Position numbers and translations under genes: made by a program
Source: Paenibacillus guangzhouensis
Lineage (GTDB): Bacteria > Bacillota > Bacilli > Paenibacillales > Paenibacillaceae
DNA: 64,000 nt
Direction of reading: 5' to 3'
Assembly (NCBI RefSeq): GCF_009363075.1
Contig: NZ_CP045293.1
Span: 2,294,001 to 2,358,000, forward strand
Shown here: piece by piece, positions 17,591 through 26,748 of the stretch
Position numbering within the stretch: position 1 is the stretch's first letter
How the letters are laid out: the number at the start of each line of letters is the position of its first letter
The notes under the pieces: model-generated
Database searches by the model: none
Seen by the model: only the letters and a program-made list of their open reading frames with translations
Told to the model about the DNA's origin: nothing

Positions 17591-18384
17591 GAGACACAAG
17601 AGCCTTAAAACCTATGAGCGCCAGGCTTCGTAACGGGTTGATCATCATTGTCGTTCTTGCCGTCTATTATTGGGCATTTCAAGGTATGAACTTTGAAGGC
17701 GTTCAATCGACGACGAAGACGGTCTTGCTCTCCATTATCGATGGATTTCTGCATCCGGACTGGTCCTATGTCTATATCCCGGAAGGGGAAGATTTACTGC
17801 GTGGATTATTAGATACATTAATCATTTCGATCCTCGGTACATTTGTATCTGCTATCTTATGTATTCCTTTTGCTTTCTGGGCTTCGACGAATATGAGCAG
17901 ACAGCTTGCCGTATCCGGCAGCGGTAAAATTCTGCTCAGCTTCATCCGTGTCTTTCCGGAGATTATCGTCGCTATTCTTTTCATCAAGGCTGTAGGACCG
18001 GGAGCATTCGCAGGCGTGCTCGCACTTGGCATCCATTCGATCGGGATGCTCGCCAAATTGTATTCCGAGACCATCGAGAGCATTGATCGCGGGCCTCAAG
18101 AGGCCCTGCTTGCCTGTGGTGCGAATCGCTTGCAAGTGCTGCGGTATGCGGTGATCCCGCAGGTTATTCCCCAATTCTTGTCCTACTCACTTTACCGATT
18201 TGAGATCAATATCCGCTCTGCCACAACGCTGGGTCTGGTCGGTGCAGGCGGGATCGGAACCCCGCTTATCTTTGCCCTGCAAGTAAGGAACTGGAATCGT
18301 GTCGGTGTCATTCTCCTTGGGATCGTTATCCTCATCACGCTGACCGATATCATTTCCGGGAAGTTGCGGAAACGGATTATTTAG
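17587..18384 (+). CDS. phnE: phosphonate ABC transporter permease PhnE (second copy)
   Basis: 265 residues, paralogous to the preceding permease: ESIDRGPQEALLACGANRLQVLRYAVIPQ loop in parts, and [16 protein letters not shown] near the C-terminus. It is the last gene of phnD-C-E-E. The stop at 18382-18384 is separated by one base from the stop of the convergent acetyltransferase gene, and I see no terminator between them. Confidence 0.93.
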   Translation: MRDTRALKPMSARLRNGLIIIVVLAVYYWAFQGMNFEGVQSTTKTVLLSIIDGFLHPDWSYVYIPEGEDLLRGLLDTLIISILGTFVSAILCIPFAFWASTNMSRQLAVSGSGKILLSFIRVFPEIIVAILFIKAVGPGAFAGVLALGIHSIGMLAKLYSETIESIDRGPQEALLACGANRLQVLRYAVIPQVIPQFLSYSLYRFEINIRSATTLGLVGAGGIGTPLIFALQVRNWNRVGVILLGIVILITLTDIISGKLRKRII

Positions 18385-18385
18385 T

Positions 18386-18916
18386 TTACTTCTCGAAAAA
18401 GGCTTTCGCATATTCTACTGTACCGTGGATATCCGCAAGTCCATCAGGAATGAGCTCGAGCGCCATGAAATGATCATCCGATACTTCGAAAGGCGCTTTA
18501 ATTCCATATTGACTTGCTTTCTGATACCCGAACTTTGGATAATACTTGTCATGACCTAGAACAACGGAACCCTTATATCCGAGCTTCGCGGCGATGTTGT
18601 GGGCCTCCATTATCAGTATTCTCCCAATGCCTCGGCTCTGCATTTCCGGCGATACAGCTAACGGAGCAAGCGCGATCAGCGTATGGTCATCTACCTTGAT
18701 TTCCGTGAACATGATATGACCCACAATTCGATCCCCATCCACTGCGACGAGGGATAATTCCGGGATGAAGTTGGCGCTTGAGCGTAGTCTGTTCACTAGG
18801 TTGTGTTCATCGTGATCCGTGTGCTCTTCACTTCGGAAAGCTGCTTCTACGACGTGATATACGTCATTCCAATCTTGATTTGTTTCATGTCGAATGATGA
18901 TATTTTCCATCGCCAT
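18386..18916 (-). CDS. GNAT-family N-acetyltransferase
   Basis: 176 residues of the GCN5-related fold, closest in appearance to YhbS-type proteins. The acetyl-CoA pyrophosphate-binding loop is visible as LAVSPEMQSRGIGRILI (Q/RxxGxG/A pattern), preceded by VGHIMFTEI and followed by the GSVVLGHDKYYPKFGY segment typical of this subgroup. Substrate not predictable. Two candidate starts, 18916 and 18910, share AAAGGTGG; the second has the better spacing. Its stop nearly touches that of phnE. Confidence 0.85.
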   Translation of the reverse strand: MAMENIIIRHETNQDWNDVYHVVEAAFRSEEHTDHDEHNLVNRLRSSANFIPELSLVAVDGDRIVGHIMFTEIKVDDHTLIALAPLAVSPEMQSRGIGRILIMEAHNIAAKLGYKGSVVLGHDKYYPKFGYQKASQYGIKAPFEVSDDHFMALELIPDGLADIHGTVEYAKAFFEK

Positions 18917-18989
18917 TAACCACCTTTATCAAATTTTAATTCATCATTACGGCTGGCTTCCAACGCGTTTCATAAATGCTATACAAAGG

Positions 18990-19025
18990 AAAAGTGGGTA
19001 TAGTCTTAGACTATACCCACTTTTT
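18990..19025. terminator. strong bidirectional intrinsic terminator
   Basis: GTGGGTATAGTC (18994-19005), loop TTA, GACTATACCCAC (19009-19020), flanked by A4 and T5. It ends the VOC gene on the minus strand and insulates the acetyltransferase gene downstream. Confidence 0.92.
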
Positions 19026-19069
19026 ATGCGCGATCAGGCATCTATTAGGAATACTCTACTCTGTATCGT

Positions 19070-19453
19070 TTAGGAGCCATACGGCGCGTCGAACTCGATG
19101 ATATGGTGATCCACATCTAGAATGTAAATCTGAGCGAATCCTGCTACACTCTCCGGTCGTGCCTCATAGGGGATCCCTGCTTGCTCCAGCCATGCGACAG
19201 TATCACGGTAACTCTTCACCCACACTGCGAAGTGACTATCTTGGGTATGGATTGGCCCCTCACGCAACGTCTCTCCTTTAGGGCATTCAATCAAATGCAG
19301 CTGTTGATCACCGATTGCATACCAAGCCCCTTTGGACTGAAAAGGCGGGCGGGCGATTTCGCGTAGCTGCAGCACCTCCGAATAAAAATGTTTAGCTAGC
19401 TGTAAATCGCGTACGGCGAGACTTACATGATGAATGTTCAAATATTCAATCAT
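19070..19453 (-). CDS. VOC (glyoxalase/bleomycin-resistance) superfamily protein
   Basis: 127 residues with the two-module VOC fold: NIHHVSLAVRDLQLAKHFYSEVL, HLIEC, DSHFAVWV, and IYILDVDHHIIEF. Putative metal ligands H (NIHHV) and E (LIEC; IIEF) are present, as in glyoxalase I-like enzymes, but the reaction cannot be assigned. The start is ATG 19453, with AAGGGGAA upstream; the longer frame from 19489 has no support. Monocistronic, with a strong terminator. Confidence 0.82.
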   Translation of the reverse strand: MIEYLNIHHVSLAVRDLQLAKHFYSEVLQLREIARPPFQSKGAWYAIGDQQLHLIECPKGETLREGPIHTQDSHFAVWVKSYRDTVAWLEQAGIPYEARPESVAGFAQIYILDVDHHIIEFDAPYGS

Positions 19454-19559
19454 TACATGTTCCCCTTTCTTTGGCATCATTTTACACAATATCTTATCGA
19501 TCTTACCTTGATTCGTAATCGTTTACAATGCTTCGCGCGACGAAATCATGCTCAGAATG

Positions 19560-19591
19560 GAATGATTTCACAGCGGATGGAGCACATTAAC
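19560..19591 (+). promoter_or_regulatory. candidate forespore (sigma-G-like) promoter of germination operon 1
   Basis: GAATGA (19560-19565), 19-base spacer, CATTAAC (19585-19591), 28 bp before the first ger start. It resembles the element at 39330-39361 before germination operon 2; both contain ATGATTTCA and GATGG at similar places. Matches to known sigma-G hexamers are partial. Confidence 0.35.
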
Positions 19592-19618
19592 ACCATCTTA
19601 CAATGAGAGGCGTTCACG

Positions 19619-20731
19619 ATGAAATCTGGCACGAAATCCGTAACTTTTTTTCAAGCCTGCATGGTTATGGTTCTATCGACGGGGTTACTTAACCACGTAA
19701 ATATTATACCTCTCCTGCTTCAATGCGCTGGGAATGATGGTTGGATAAGCATACTCCTTACGCTATGTATCGCTTTATTATGGATGCCCGTCTTCCTCTA
19801 TGTCATGGAGCATAAAGGAACAAAGCCTATTTATTCCTGGCTGAAGGAACAATCCGGCGCGTTCATTGCTTGGGTCATTGTAGGCATTCTGCTCGTGTAT
19901 TTGTTCTCCATTGCATTCGTCACCTTAAAAGATACAACGGATTGGACGAACACATCCTATCTAACCAAAACGCCTGTCTTTATGCTGGCAACCATCTTGA
20001 TCATTATTTGCTCCCTTGCAGCATTAGCCGGGATTCGTTCGATTGCCATATGTGCTGGAGCCTTGCTGCCGCTCGTTATTATTCTTGGTTATTTCGTCAT
20101 GGGATCGAACTTTCAATATAAAGACTATAGCTTAGTCCTGCCTATCCTCGAGAATGGTATCATTCCCGTTCTGCGCGGCATGTTCTACCCCGGTGCAGGG
20201 ATGGTTGAGCTGTTCATGTTTTTCTTATTGCAGCACCATCTCTCCACGAAGGCAACGTATCGGGGTCTGGCCATTCTGGCAATTTGTCTGGCGGGACTTA
20301 CGATTGGACCTTATCTTGGGTCCATCGCGAATTTTGGTCGTGAAATTGCCATCGATCTTCGTTTTCCTGTGTTTGAGCAATGGCGGCTCGTGACGATTGG
20401 CAAATATATTAATCATTTGGACTTTCTCTCGATCTACCAGTGGTTGTCAGGTGCATTTATTCGCATTTCGCTTGCGATTTTTTTCATATATGATCTAACG
20501 CCGATCCGGAAGAAACTGCCCAAGTTTATATTTTGCGTATCGGTATCTGTTGCATTGATCCTTCTTGTCCAATTTAGTATGAGCGATATGGCGTTCATGA
20601 ATTGGTTGTACTGGTACTACTATCCGTTCATCACTATAGGCATCGTCGTCTTTTCCTTACTCCTATGGCTGCTGACTCGGATGCATCATGCGAACAGGAG
20701 GACGAATCATCATGACCCATCAACGCGATAA
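19619..20731 (+). CDS. GerAB/GerKB-type spore germination receptor permease subunit
   Basis: 370 residues with about ten membrane helices, in the endospore germination permease family (amino-acid/polyamine transporter fold). Family features include FFQACMVMVLSTG in helix 1 and a run of helices with conserved PxxxxGMVELF-like text (FYPGAGMVELFMF). The B subunit is thought to sense the germinant in the inner spore membrane. GAGAGG precedes the ATG. It is the first of a B-A-C ordered operon, and its end overlaps the A-subunit gene by 20 bases. Confidence 0.9.
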   Translation: MKSGTKSVTFFQACMVMVLSTGLLNHVNIIPLLLQCAGNDGWISILLTLCIALLWMPVFLYVMEHKGTKPIYSWLKEQSGAFIAWVIVGILLVYLFSIAFVTLKDTTDWTNTSYLTKTPVFMLATILIIICSLAALAGIRSIAICAGALLPLVIILGYFVMGSNFQYKDYSLVLPILENGIIPVLRGMFYPGAGMVELFMFFLLQHHLSTKATYRGLAILAICLAGLTIGPYLGSIANFGREIAIDLRFPVFEQWRLVTIGKYINHLDFLSIYQWLSGAFIRISLAIFFIYDLTPIRKKLPKFIFCVSVSVALILLVQFSMSDMAFMNWLYWYYYPFITIGIVVFSLLLWLLTRMHHANRRTNHHDPSTR

Positions 20732-22220
20732 TAGGCAAGCGCAGGCAAACAACTTAAATCCTACACCTGGTATGCCGTTAACCTATGATAATCTGAGACA
20801 GCGCTTAACCAACTGTGCAGATATCGTATACCATTCCCTCGTCTTCGGTACGGATTTAGCAGTCATGGAGATCCATCTGGTATGGTGCGAAGGCGTAACG
20901 GATCACACGCAAATCAATCAATTTATTATTCCGAAACTGTATCAGATGCTGCAAGACCACCAATGGACGGAAGCGTTGGAGCATAATCCGTTGCTTGCGC
21001 TTACTCGGGTTGATGAATCCAAAGGCGTTCATGAAGTGATCACCAAAATATTCAATGGCTACTTGCTCATTTGTGCGCCGCTTACCAATACGTACTATAC
21101 ACTTGATATCTCCGATGCACCGAATCGCACGCCAGAGGAGTCAAGTACTGAAATCTCGATAAAGGGGCCGAAGGACGGATTTACGGAGAGCTTGATCACC
21201 AATCTAGGCTTGATTCGTAAGCGTCTTAAGACCGAATCGCTTAAGATTGAGACGAGTATCCTTGGAAGACGCTCTCAGACGAATATTGCTCTCCTCTATT
21301 TGGAGGATGTTGCGAACAAAAAAATGATCGAAACCGTAAAGGAGAAACTATCTTCACTTGATCTAGATTCGGTCATCAGCAGCTCACAGCTAGGTGAAGC
21401 TCTTGGTGATTCCAAATTCTCCTTGTTCCCGTTACTCGATTATATCGGAAGACCTGACTATGTCGTGCAAAGCTTGGTTCGAGGCAGGTTTGCTATCGTT
21501 GTCGATACCGTTCCCATGGTTCTGATTGGCCCAGCAGACCTCTTATTAGAGCTGAAATCACCAGAGGACGTCCATTTCCCCTATTTCTTCGTTACTTTTC
21601 AACGTCTATTACGTGTGATCGGGCTTATCATTTCCATCTTTATCCCTGGATTCTGGTTAGCTTTATGCGCATTCAACGTTGAACAGCTGCCGCTGCCGCT
21701 ATTAGCCACGGTGACCGTTGCAAGGCTCGGTCTTCCTTTTACAGCCGCGATGGAGTTGATTCTGATGCTTGGATTATTTGAAATATTCCGTGAAGCGGGG
21801 GCGCGCTTGCCGAAAGCCGTTGGTCAGACCGTTGCTGTCGTTGGGGGACTTATCGTAGGGGACGCAGCAATTCGGGCGGGCCTAGGTTCGCCAACGATGT
21901 TAGTAGTGGCAGCGGTTAATGCCGTTGCTACGTTTACACTCGTGAATCAATCCTTAAGCGGAACGGTTAGCATCTTGAAGTTCGGTGTACTACTTATGTC
22001 CAATTTTTTTGGCATGTTCGGGTTCTTCATTTCCCTAATGGGAATTCTGCTGTATTTATCCACCTTGGAGTCCTTCGGCATTCCCTATCTAGCCCCGATA
22101 TCGCCGCCGTCCTTCCGAGATATGATGAAATCGATTGCCGCTTTTCCGCCTTCTAAGCAAGGAAAGCGCCCCCTCTATATCCATCCGAACGATGAGACGC
22201 GGCAAGGTGAAGAATCATGA
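20712..22220 (+). CDS. GerAA/GerKA-type spore germination receptor subunit A
   Basis: 502 residues. A soluble N-terminal domain (about 1-290) contains the family blocks IALLYLEDVANKKMIETVKEKL and SKFSLFPLLDYIGRPDYVVQSLVRGRFAIVVD (fragments). The membrane domain follows with EIFREAGARLPKAVGQTVAVVGG and AAINAVATF-like helices. It interacts with the B and C subunits in the spore inner membrane. The start chosen is ATG 20712 because AGGAGG lies about 10 bases upstream; the ATG at 20688 would read through that site. Its stop overlaps gerC by 4 bases. Confidence 0.92.
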   Translation: MTHQRDNRQAQANNLNPTPGMPLTYDNLRQRLTNCADIVYHSLVFGTDLAVMEIHLVWCEGVTDHTQINQFIIPKLYQMLQDHQWTEALEHNPLLALTRVDESKGVHEVITKIFNGYLLICAPLTNTYYTLDISDAPNRTPEESSTEISIKGPKDGFTESLITNLGLIRKRLKTESLKIETSILGRRSQTNIALLYLEDVANKKMIETVKEKLSSLDLDSVISSSQLGEALGDSKFSLFPLLDYIGRPDYVVQSLVRGRFAIVVDTVPMVLIGPADLLLELKSPEDVHFPYFFVTFQRLLRVIGLIISIFIPGFWLALCAFNVEQLPLPLLATVTVARLGLPFTAAMELILMLGLFEIFREAGARLPKAVGQTVAVVGGLIVGDAAIRAGLGSPTMLVVAAVNAVATFTLVNQSLSGTVSILKFGVLLMSNFFGMFGFFISLMGILLYLSTLESFGIPYLAPISPPSFRDMMKSIAAFPPSKQGKRPLYIHPNDETRQGEES

Positions 22221-23383
22221 AGTGGACAAATGGCTTACGAAGTGTATCCATCATCGGGATGTTCTTATTCATCACCATCGTCCTCACTGGTTGCTGGGAT
22301 AAGAAGAATATTCAAGATATAAATTACGTTGCTGCACTCGGCATTGATTACGTGAATAACAAATATGTCGTCTATTCCCAATCGCTTGACTTTACAATTG
22401 TGGCCAAGCAAGAGGGAGCGAAAGCAAAAGAGCATGTACCCGTGTGGATTGGGCGAGGTGAAGGGGAAACGCTGGACTCGGCAGTAAATGACATCTTTAC
22501 AGCCGCACAGCTGCCCATCATCTGGGAGCATATTAGTGCAATCGTCTTCCACGAACGTGCCTTGAAGCAGGATCTCCGTAAAATGACCGATACGCTGCTT
22601 CGATATCATGAAATTCGATTCATGCCTTGGGTGTACGGCACAAGGGAGTCATTGAAGGAATTGTTCGCAGCACCGAATACATTCAATTTGTCGCCGGTGA
22701 ATTCCATTCTTCACCAGCCGGAAGATGTATATATGCAGCAATCCTACATCCAACCCATGACGTTAAGAGAAATGTTCATTCATTGGTTACGCCCTGGCTC
22801 TACATTGCTCCTGCCTTCCATTTCGATTACCAAGGATCATTGGTTCGAAGATATCAAACCCAGAGAGGCTTATCAGATTGATGGTATATTCGCAATGGAA
22901 AATGATCATTTTCATGGCTGGTGGGGTAAAAAAGAAATCTCAGGCCTCCGTTGGGCGATCAAAAATGTCGTACATACTGCCCTACAAATCGAACCGCACA
23001 AAAAAACAGTTGCGATGATATCGTTAAATGTGCCAGAGAGCAATATCAAAGTAAAGCTTGTCGGACAAGAACAGACGCCGAAGATCACCATTCGAATCTA
23101 TATTGACGGATCAATCGAAGAGACGTTAACAGAAATGTCTCCTCATAAAATGGAATTATTGGCTGAAGAAAAAATTCGTAGTGAAGTTCAAAAAACGTTC
23201 CGTGATGGCCTACAGAAAAACGTCGATCTATTCTCTCTTCGCAGTGAAATCTACCAGCAACACGTGAAGTATTGGAACCGCCACCAGAAAGGCGAGACCA
23301 TTCGACTTCACCCGGATATGATCAATCAAGTCGATGTGAGAGTGAAACTCAAGGATGCAGGTATGGTAAAGTTACGGCGTTAA
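22217..23383 (+). CDS. Ger(x)C-type spore germination lipoprotein
   Basis: 388 residues. A signal peptide with lipobox LTGC (lipidated C26) is followed by WDKKNIQDINYVAALGIDYV, the classic start of mature GerAC/GerKC proteins. Conserved pieces NLSPVNSILHQPED and AYQIDGIFAM are also seen. It is the outer-surface lipoprotein subunit of the germinant receptor. Coupled to the A-subunit gene by ATGA. Confidence 0.92.
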   Translation: MKWTNGLRSVSIIGMFLFITIVLTGCWDKKNIQDINYVAALGIDYVNNKYVVYSQSLDFTIVAKQEGAKAKEHVPVWIGRGEGETLDSAVNDIFTAAQLPIIWEHISAIVFHERALKQDLRKMTDTLLRYHEIRFMPWVYGTRESLKELFAAPNTFNLSPVNSILHQPEDVYMQQSYIQPMTLREMFIHWLRPGSTLLLPSISITKDHWFEDIKPREAYQIDGIFAMENDHFHGWWGKKEISGLRWAIKNVVHTALQIEPHKKTVAMISLNVPESNIKVKLVGQEQTPKITIRIYIDGSIEETLTEMSPHKMELLAEEKIRSEVQKTFRDGLQKNVDLFSLRSEIYQQHVKYWNRHQKGETIRLHPDMINQVDVRVKLKDAGMVKLRR

Positions 23384-23402
23384 TCGTCTCTTCGCAAAAA
23401 GA

Positions 23403-23448
23403 AAGACTTCTGAAGGATTCCCCTTGCAAGGTATCAATCAGAAGTCTT
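23403..23448. terminator. inverted repeat between convergent gerC and methyltransferase genes
   Basis: AAGACTTCTGA (23403-23413) and TCAGAAGTCTT (23438-23448) make an 11-bp stem, with an inner CCTTGCAAGG-like hairpin. It sits between two convergent genes, 6 bp from the methyltransferase stop. U-runs are poor, so it is a probable but not certain bidirectional terminator. Confidence 0.55.
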
Positions 23449-23453
23449 ACATA

Positions 23454-24236
23454 TTACTTACTCAATTCATACCAGATGGCGTCCCCGTGCTGGTAATCTG
23501 TATTGGACTTGCCCAGGTCCGTATATTTGCGATCGATAGTCAATCCACACTGGTCCACGGTCACGTCGAAATCATTCGGTCCATACAGCTTCAGATGGAA
23601 ATCCTCCGATTCCGATCGAACATACTGGCCCTCCACATAGAGCTCGTACGTTAGAAGCGAAGATTGAACACGGTTCTCTGGTTCATATACTGAATTACTG
23701 CCTTTCAAGACCACTTCGATAGAGCCTTGTTGCACGCTTCTGCCTTCCTGCTCTGAAGCAGATTCCGAATGGGATTTCGTGATCGGAGCGCTCCGATATG
23801 CGCGATCCGTCAGTACGCTAAGCACGATACGCCCATCTGGCTTCAGACATTGCTTCATGACCTGCAGAGCCTCCTTAATCATCGATTGATCTGTTAATAA
23901 GGAGAATGACCCGGCTGCAATAAAAATGAGATCATATGGCTCTCGATGACGATCAAATCCTGCAAAATCGCACAAATCGATGCGGGAAGCGGCATGCAGG
24001 GGTATCAACTTTTCTCTGCATCTAGCAATCATCGCTTCCGATAAGTCGAATCCATCAATCGAATAGCCTCGCTCTGCGAATGGGACAATAAATCGTCCCG
24101 AACCGCACATCGGTTCCAAGATCCTCATCCCTGGGCTTGCAAAAGATAATAACAATGCCAATTCATCCGGCGGCGCCGTTGGTTTATCGATATCATAATA
24201 TAAGGCGCATAGATCGCCGTAGTAATGTTTATCCAT
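23454..24236 (-). CDS. class I SAM-dependent methyltransferase
   Basis: 260 residues. SAM-binding motif I is ILEPMCGSGRF, followed by the acidic end of beta-2 (YSIDGFDLSEAMI) and motif with YDLIFIAAGSFSLL. The fold matches small-molecule methyltransferases of the UbiE/Tam type; the substrate is unknown. It lies 4 bp downstream of the AraC/GyrI-like regulator gene, so they are cotranscribed and may respond to the same ligand. Confidence 0.85.
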   Translation of the reverse strand: MDKHYYGDLCALYYDIDKPTAPPDELALLLSFASPGMRILEPMCGSGRFIVPFAERGYSIDGFDLSEAMIARCREKLIPLHAASRIDLCDFAGFDRHREPYDLIFIAAGSFSLLTDQSMIKEALQVMKQCLKPDGRIVLSVLTDRAYRSAPITKSHSESASEQEGRSVQQGSIEVVLKGSNSVYEPENRVQSSLLTYELYVEGQYVRSESEDFHLKLYGPNDFDVTVDQCGLTIDRKYTDLGKSNTDYQHGDAIWYELSK

Positions 24237-24240
24237 TCGT

Positions 24241-25179
24241 TCAATCCCCCTCTTGTCGTGGCTTGATTGGCACGTAAATGTCCATCACGACATCCTTCAA
24301 CCCATGGCAGCGCTCATCGTAGAACTCGAAATCCAGCTTAGACTCATCATACCGATAATCGCTGTTTGGGAACCATTCCTCGAAAATGTATTTCCAAGTC
24401 GCCTTCACCGCTGTCGATAATGGATCTGCATCGTTGGAAGCCGCTGCATCGATATTATCCACGGGCGGCGTCGTGAAGACAGCATACGCCGCTTCTGGAA
24501 CATCCCAGGTCATCATGTCAGGTGTCACTTTCGTATAATCTTCAACAATCACGCCTAATAAGTAAATGACGTTCCCGTCATCTGTTGATGGAATGCAGAT
24601 CCCTACCTCGCCATGGGCTGGCGGGTTCAACTGCGTATACATTTTGTTCTCTAAATTCTCTCCGATATACGTATCCCAATAGGCAGCAATATCACGCGTA
24701 TACCCACTGGCTACATTGGTTCGAATGCCGTAGCCTGCCACCTTGAAGGCAGGTTTGTGGATGATCTTAGGAATCACTGGATAACCTCCTGTATCTGTCC
24801 AAGACTGGTTTGTTGTAAAATTATTGATCTTAATCATATAGACGGAAGGGCTGTAACCAAACTCCTTGCGAAATGCTTTAGAGAATCCGCTAGCCGTCTC
24901 GAATCCATAATCGAATGCAATATCGATAATCTTCCGACCATGGAGCAGCTCTCGCTTGGCCTGATTCAATCGTTTCCTGCGAACATAATCCATCAACGGG
25001 ATTCCTTGAATCATGCTAAATACTCTGCAGAAGTGATATACAGAATATCCGATATGATCTGCGATGGCGTTCGGGTTCAAGTCCTTCTTCAGGTTCAATT
25101 CGATATAAGCGATGCTTCGCCGGATATCTTCGTGGTACTTCAATGCATCATCTTTCCTTTCTCCGCGCGGTGATGTCAT
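24241..25179 (-). CDS. AraC-family regulator with GyrI-like effector domain
   Basis: 312 residues. Two helix-turn-helix units occupy about 15-115 (SIAYIELNLKKDLNPNAIADHIGYSVYHFCRVF, then IIDIAFDYGFETASGFSKAFRKEFGYSPSVY, both in part). A GyrI-like small-molecule-binding domain follows (about 135-305; KPAFKVAGYGIRT, GEVGICIP, YAVFTTPP, WFPNSDYRYDES). This arrangement is the Rob/SoxS-like class that senses drugs or metabolites. The ATG at 25179 has a poor ribosome-binding site; the TTG at 25143 lies after AAAGGAAAG and is an alternative start. Confidence 0.88.
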   Translation of the reverse strand: MTSPRGERKDDALKYHEDIRRSIAYIELNLKKDLNPNAIADHIGYSVYHFCRVFSMIQGIPLMDYVRRKRLNQAKRELLHGRKIIDIAFDYGFETASGFSKAFRKEFGYSPSVYMIKINNFTTNQSWTDTGGYPVIPKIIHKPAFKVAGYGIRTNVASGYTRDIAAYWDTYIGENLENKMYTQLNPPAHGEVGICIPSTDDGNVIYLLGVIVEDYTKVTPDMMTWDVPEAAYAVFTTPPVDNIDAAASNDADPLSTAVKATWKYIFEEWFPNSDYRYDESKLDFEFYDERCHGLKDVVMDIYVPIKPRQEGD

Positions 25180-25239
25180 TTGAGTTTAATTATAGCTGGC
25201 AATCCAAGCAGCTGCTGTTCCAATTTTGCTAATCTACAC

Positions 25240-25276
25240 AAAAAAAGAAAGGCTTGAGATCTCAAGCCTTTCTTTT
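25240..25276 (-). terminator. strong intrinsic terminator of the GH18-like gene
   Basis: AAAGAAAGGCTTGAG (25244-25258) and CTCAAGCCTTTCTTT (25261-25275) form a 15-bp near-perfect hairpin with A-run upstream and T-run downstream, so it can act in both directions. It lies 38 bp after the stop at 25314. Confidence 0.92.
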
Positions 25277-25313
25277 TGGTATAGAACCCCACTTGGTGAG
25301 AACGGATTACCGC

Positions 25314-26621
25314 TTAAGGATATAGTCCGACTTCCGCGATTTGTAGCTCTGCTCCACCGCTGTTTGACGTCACGTTCAACCGATAATATTGGTATGCGGT
25401 TGTGCTCGTGACGGAAAATGTCTTCGTCAAATAGCGACTTGCGAATGATTGATTCGAGCGTGTATCGATCGTCGTCCAGTTCGTTCCATCATTAGAACCG
25501 AGTAGACTCCAATTCTTTGGATCTCTCGCCTGGAAATCATTCGCAGACGTAATGGAATAAGAAGAAATCGCATGCGACGCGTTGTTGCCGAACTGATACT
25601 GAATCCATCCCGTGTTCGCAAAAATGAGCCACTTGGTCGCACTGCTGCCATCAAATGCCTTCTCCTTCTCTTCACCGGAAGGACTATTCGAGGAACTGGC
25701 GGAAGCTGTTCCACCCGTCGTGAGCGAACCATTACTTACGGGTGCTAATGCATTGTTGATGGCGGCGGCATAATCTGCCGCTGATCCGCCACTCGGATTA
25801 TTCAGAATGGCATCATAGTACCAAATGAATCCTCCATTAATATTGGCTGATGCCTTCCAGTTGCTCATGCGACTGTTCACCTGACTCGGCGTATTCCCGC
25901 CGCTCGATGTTTTGCTGTCGAGCCCCGGCATGACGATCATACCGAGTTGACTGCTCCATGTTGCCGGATTGTTGCCAGCCCCTCCATCATATACTTGCAG
26001 ATAAATCCGATCGACAAAGGAACCGAGCTGAGATTTAACGCTCTGCCAATAACTTACGTTCGTATAGGGACATAACGTTATTTTATAACCAAGGTTACCG
26101 AGCATGTTGCCGAACGCGACCGAAGAACTCACGTCATAGAGATCCTCGTTGTCGAAGCTGATGCCATCAATGCCAAGCTTACTCTTCAATGCGGAGAAGT
26201 TCTTGTACAAAATGCTGCTCGTACCCGTACCTTGAGATGCGACCAGATTCTTAATATTCTCAAAGTCTTTGACCCCCCAAGATCCTACGCTGATCTCAAG
26301 GCGTTTCACGGATGTCGGGGCTTGCTTGAGCGTCGCGAGTTCGCTTGGCCATAAGGATTTGCCAACATACGTACCGTTCGAGACAACCAATTGATCATTA
26401 TAGACGAGATCGCCGTTGCTGTTGACATGAATCGTCCAGAGCATGACCGTCGTAAATCCAGACTGTCGTAGAATATCCATGGTTGGGGTTCCCCCGACAT
26501 AGAACGGTCCACCGCCATAAATGACAGATTCCGGCGGGGTCTGAGCAGACGCTGTCCATGGAAAAATGCCCAATAGCATCATGCAGCACAAGATCACCAA
26601 GAATGGCCTTTTTCTCTTCAT
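25314..26621 (-). CDS. secreted GH18-like (chitinase/endo-glucosaminidase-like) protein with C-terminal F5/8-type (CBM32) domain
   Basis: 435 residues. Signal peptide 1-26 ending ASA. The body (about 30-295) looks like a TIM barrel: VMLWTIHVN, LEISVGSWG, and a motif D152-G-I-S-F-D-N-E159 that parallels the GH18 signature DGxDxDxE, with the catalytic glutamate position kept and the first inner aspartate replaced by serine. The later DRIYLQVYDGG and GGFIWYYDAIL fit barrel strands 6 and 8. The C-terminus (about 300-435) is a discoidin/CBM32 fold: EEKEKAFDGSSATKWL, WIQYQFG, LLGSNDGTNWTTIDT. It probably acts on or binds N-acetylglucosamine polymers outside the cell. Next to nagA, although no shared transcript is proven. 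Confidence 0.75.
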   Translation of the reverse strand: MKRKRPFLVILCCMMLLGIFPWTASAQTPPESVIYGGGPFYVGGTPTMDILRQSGFTTVMLWTIHVNSNGDLVYNDQLVVSNGTYVGKSLWPSELATLKQAPTSVKRLEISVGSWGVKDFENIKNLVASQGTGTSSILYKNFSALKSKLGIDGISFDNEDLYDVSSSVAFGNMLGNLGYKITLCPYTNVSYWQSVKSQLGSFVDRIYLQVYDGGAGNNPATWSSQLGMIVMPGLDSKTSSGGNTPSQVNSRMSNWKASANINGGFIWYYDAILNNPSGGSAADYAAAINNALAPVSNGSLTTGGTASASSSNSPSGEEKEKAFDGSSATKWLIFANTGWIQYQFGNNASHAISSYSITSANDFQARDPKNWSLLGSNDGTNWTTIDTRSNQSFASRYLTKTFSVTSTTAYQYYRLNVTSNSGGAELQIAEVGLYP

Positions 26622-26748
26622 GTATTCACCTCGTGTACAAATTTCTTGAATCCCATTTGCGGGACCGAGAGCAATATCATGATATGTGACCTATACATGG
26701 TTTAGAATCTCACCCCTGGGACACACGAAGGTCTCTTGAATCACAGAT

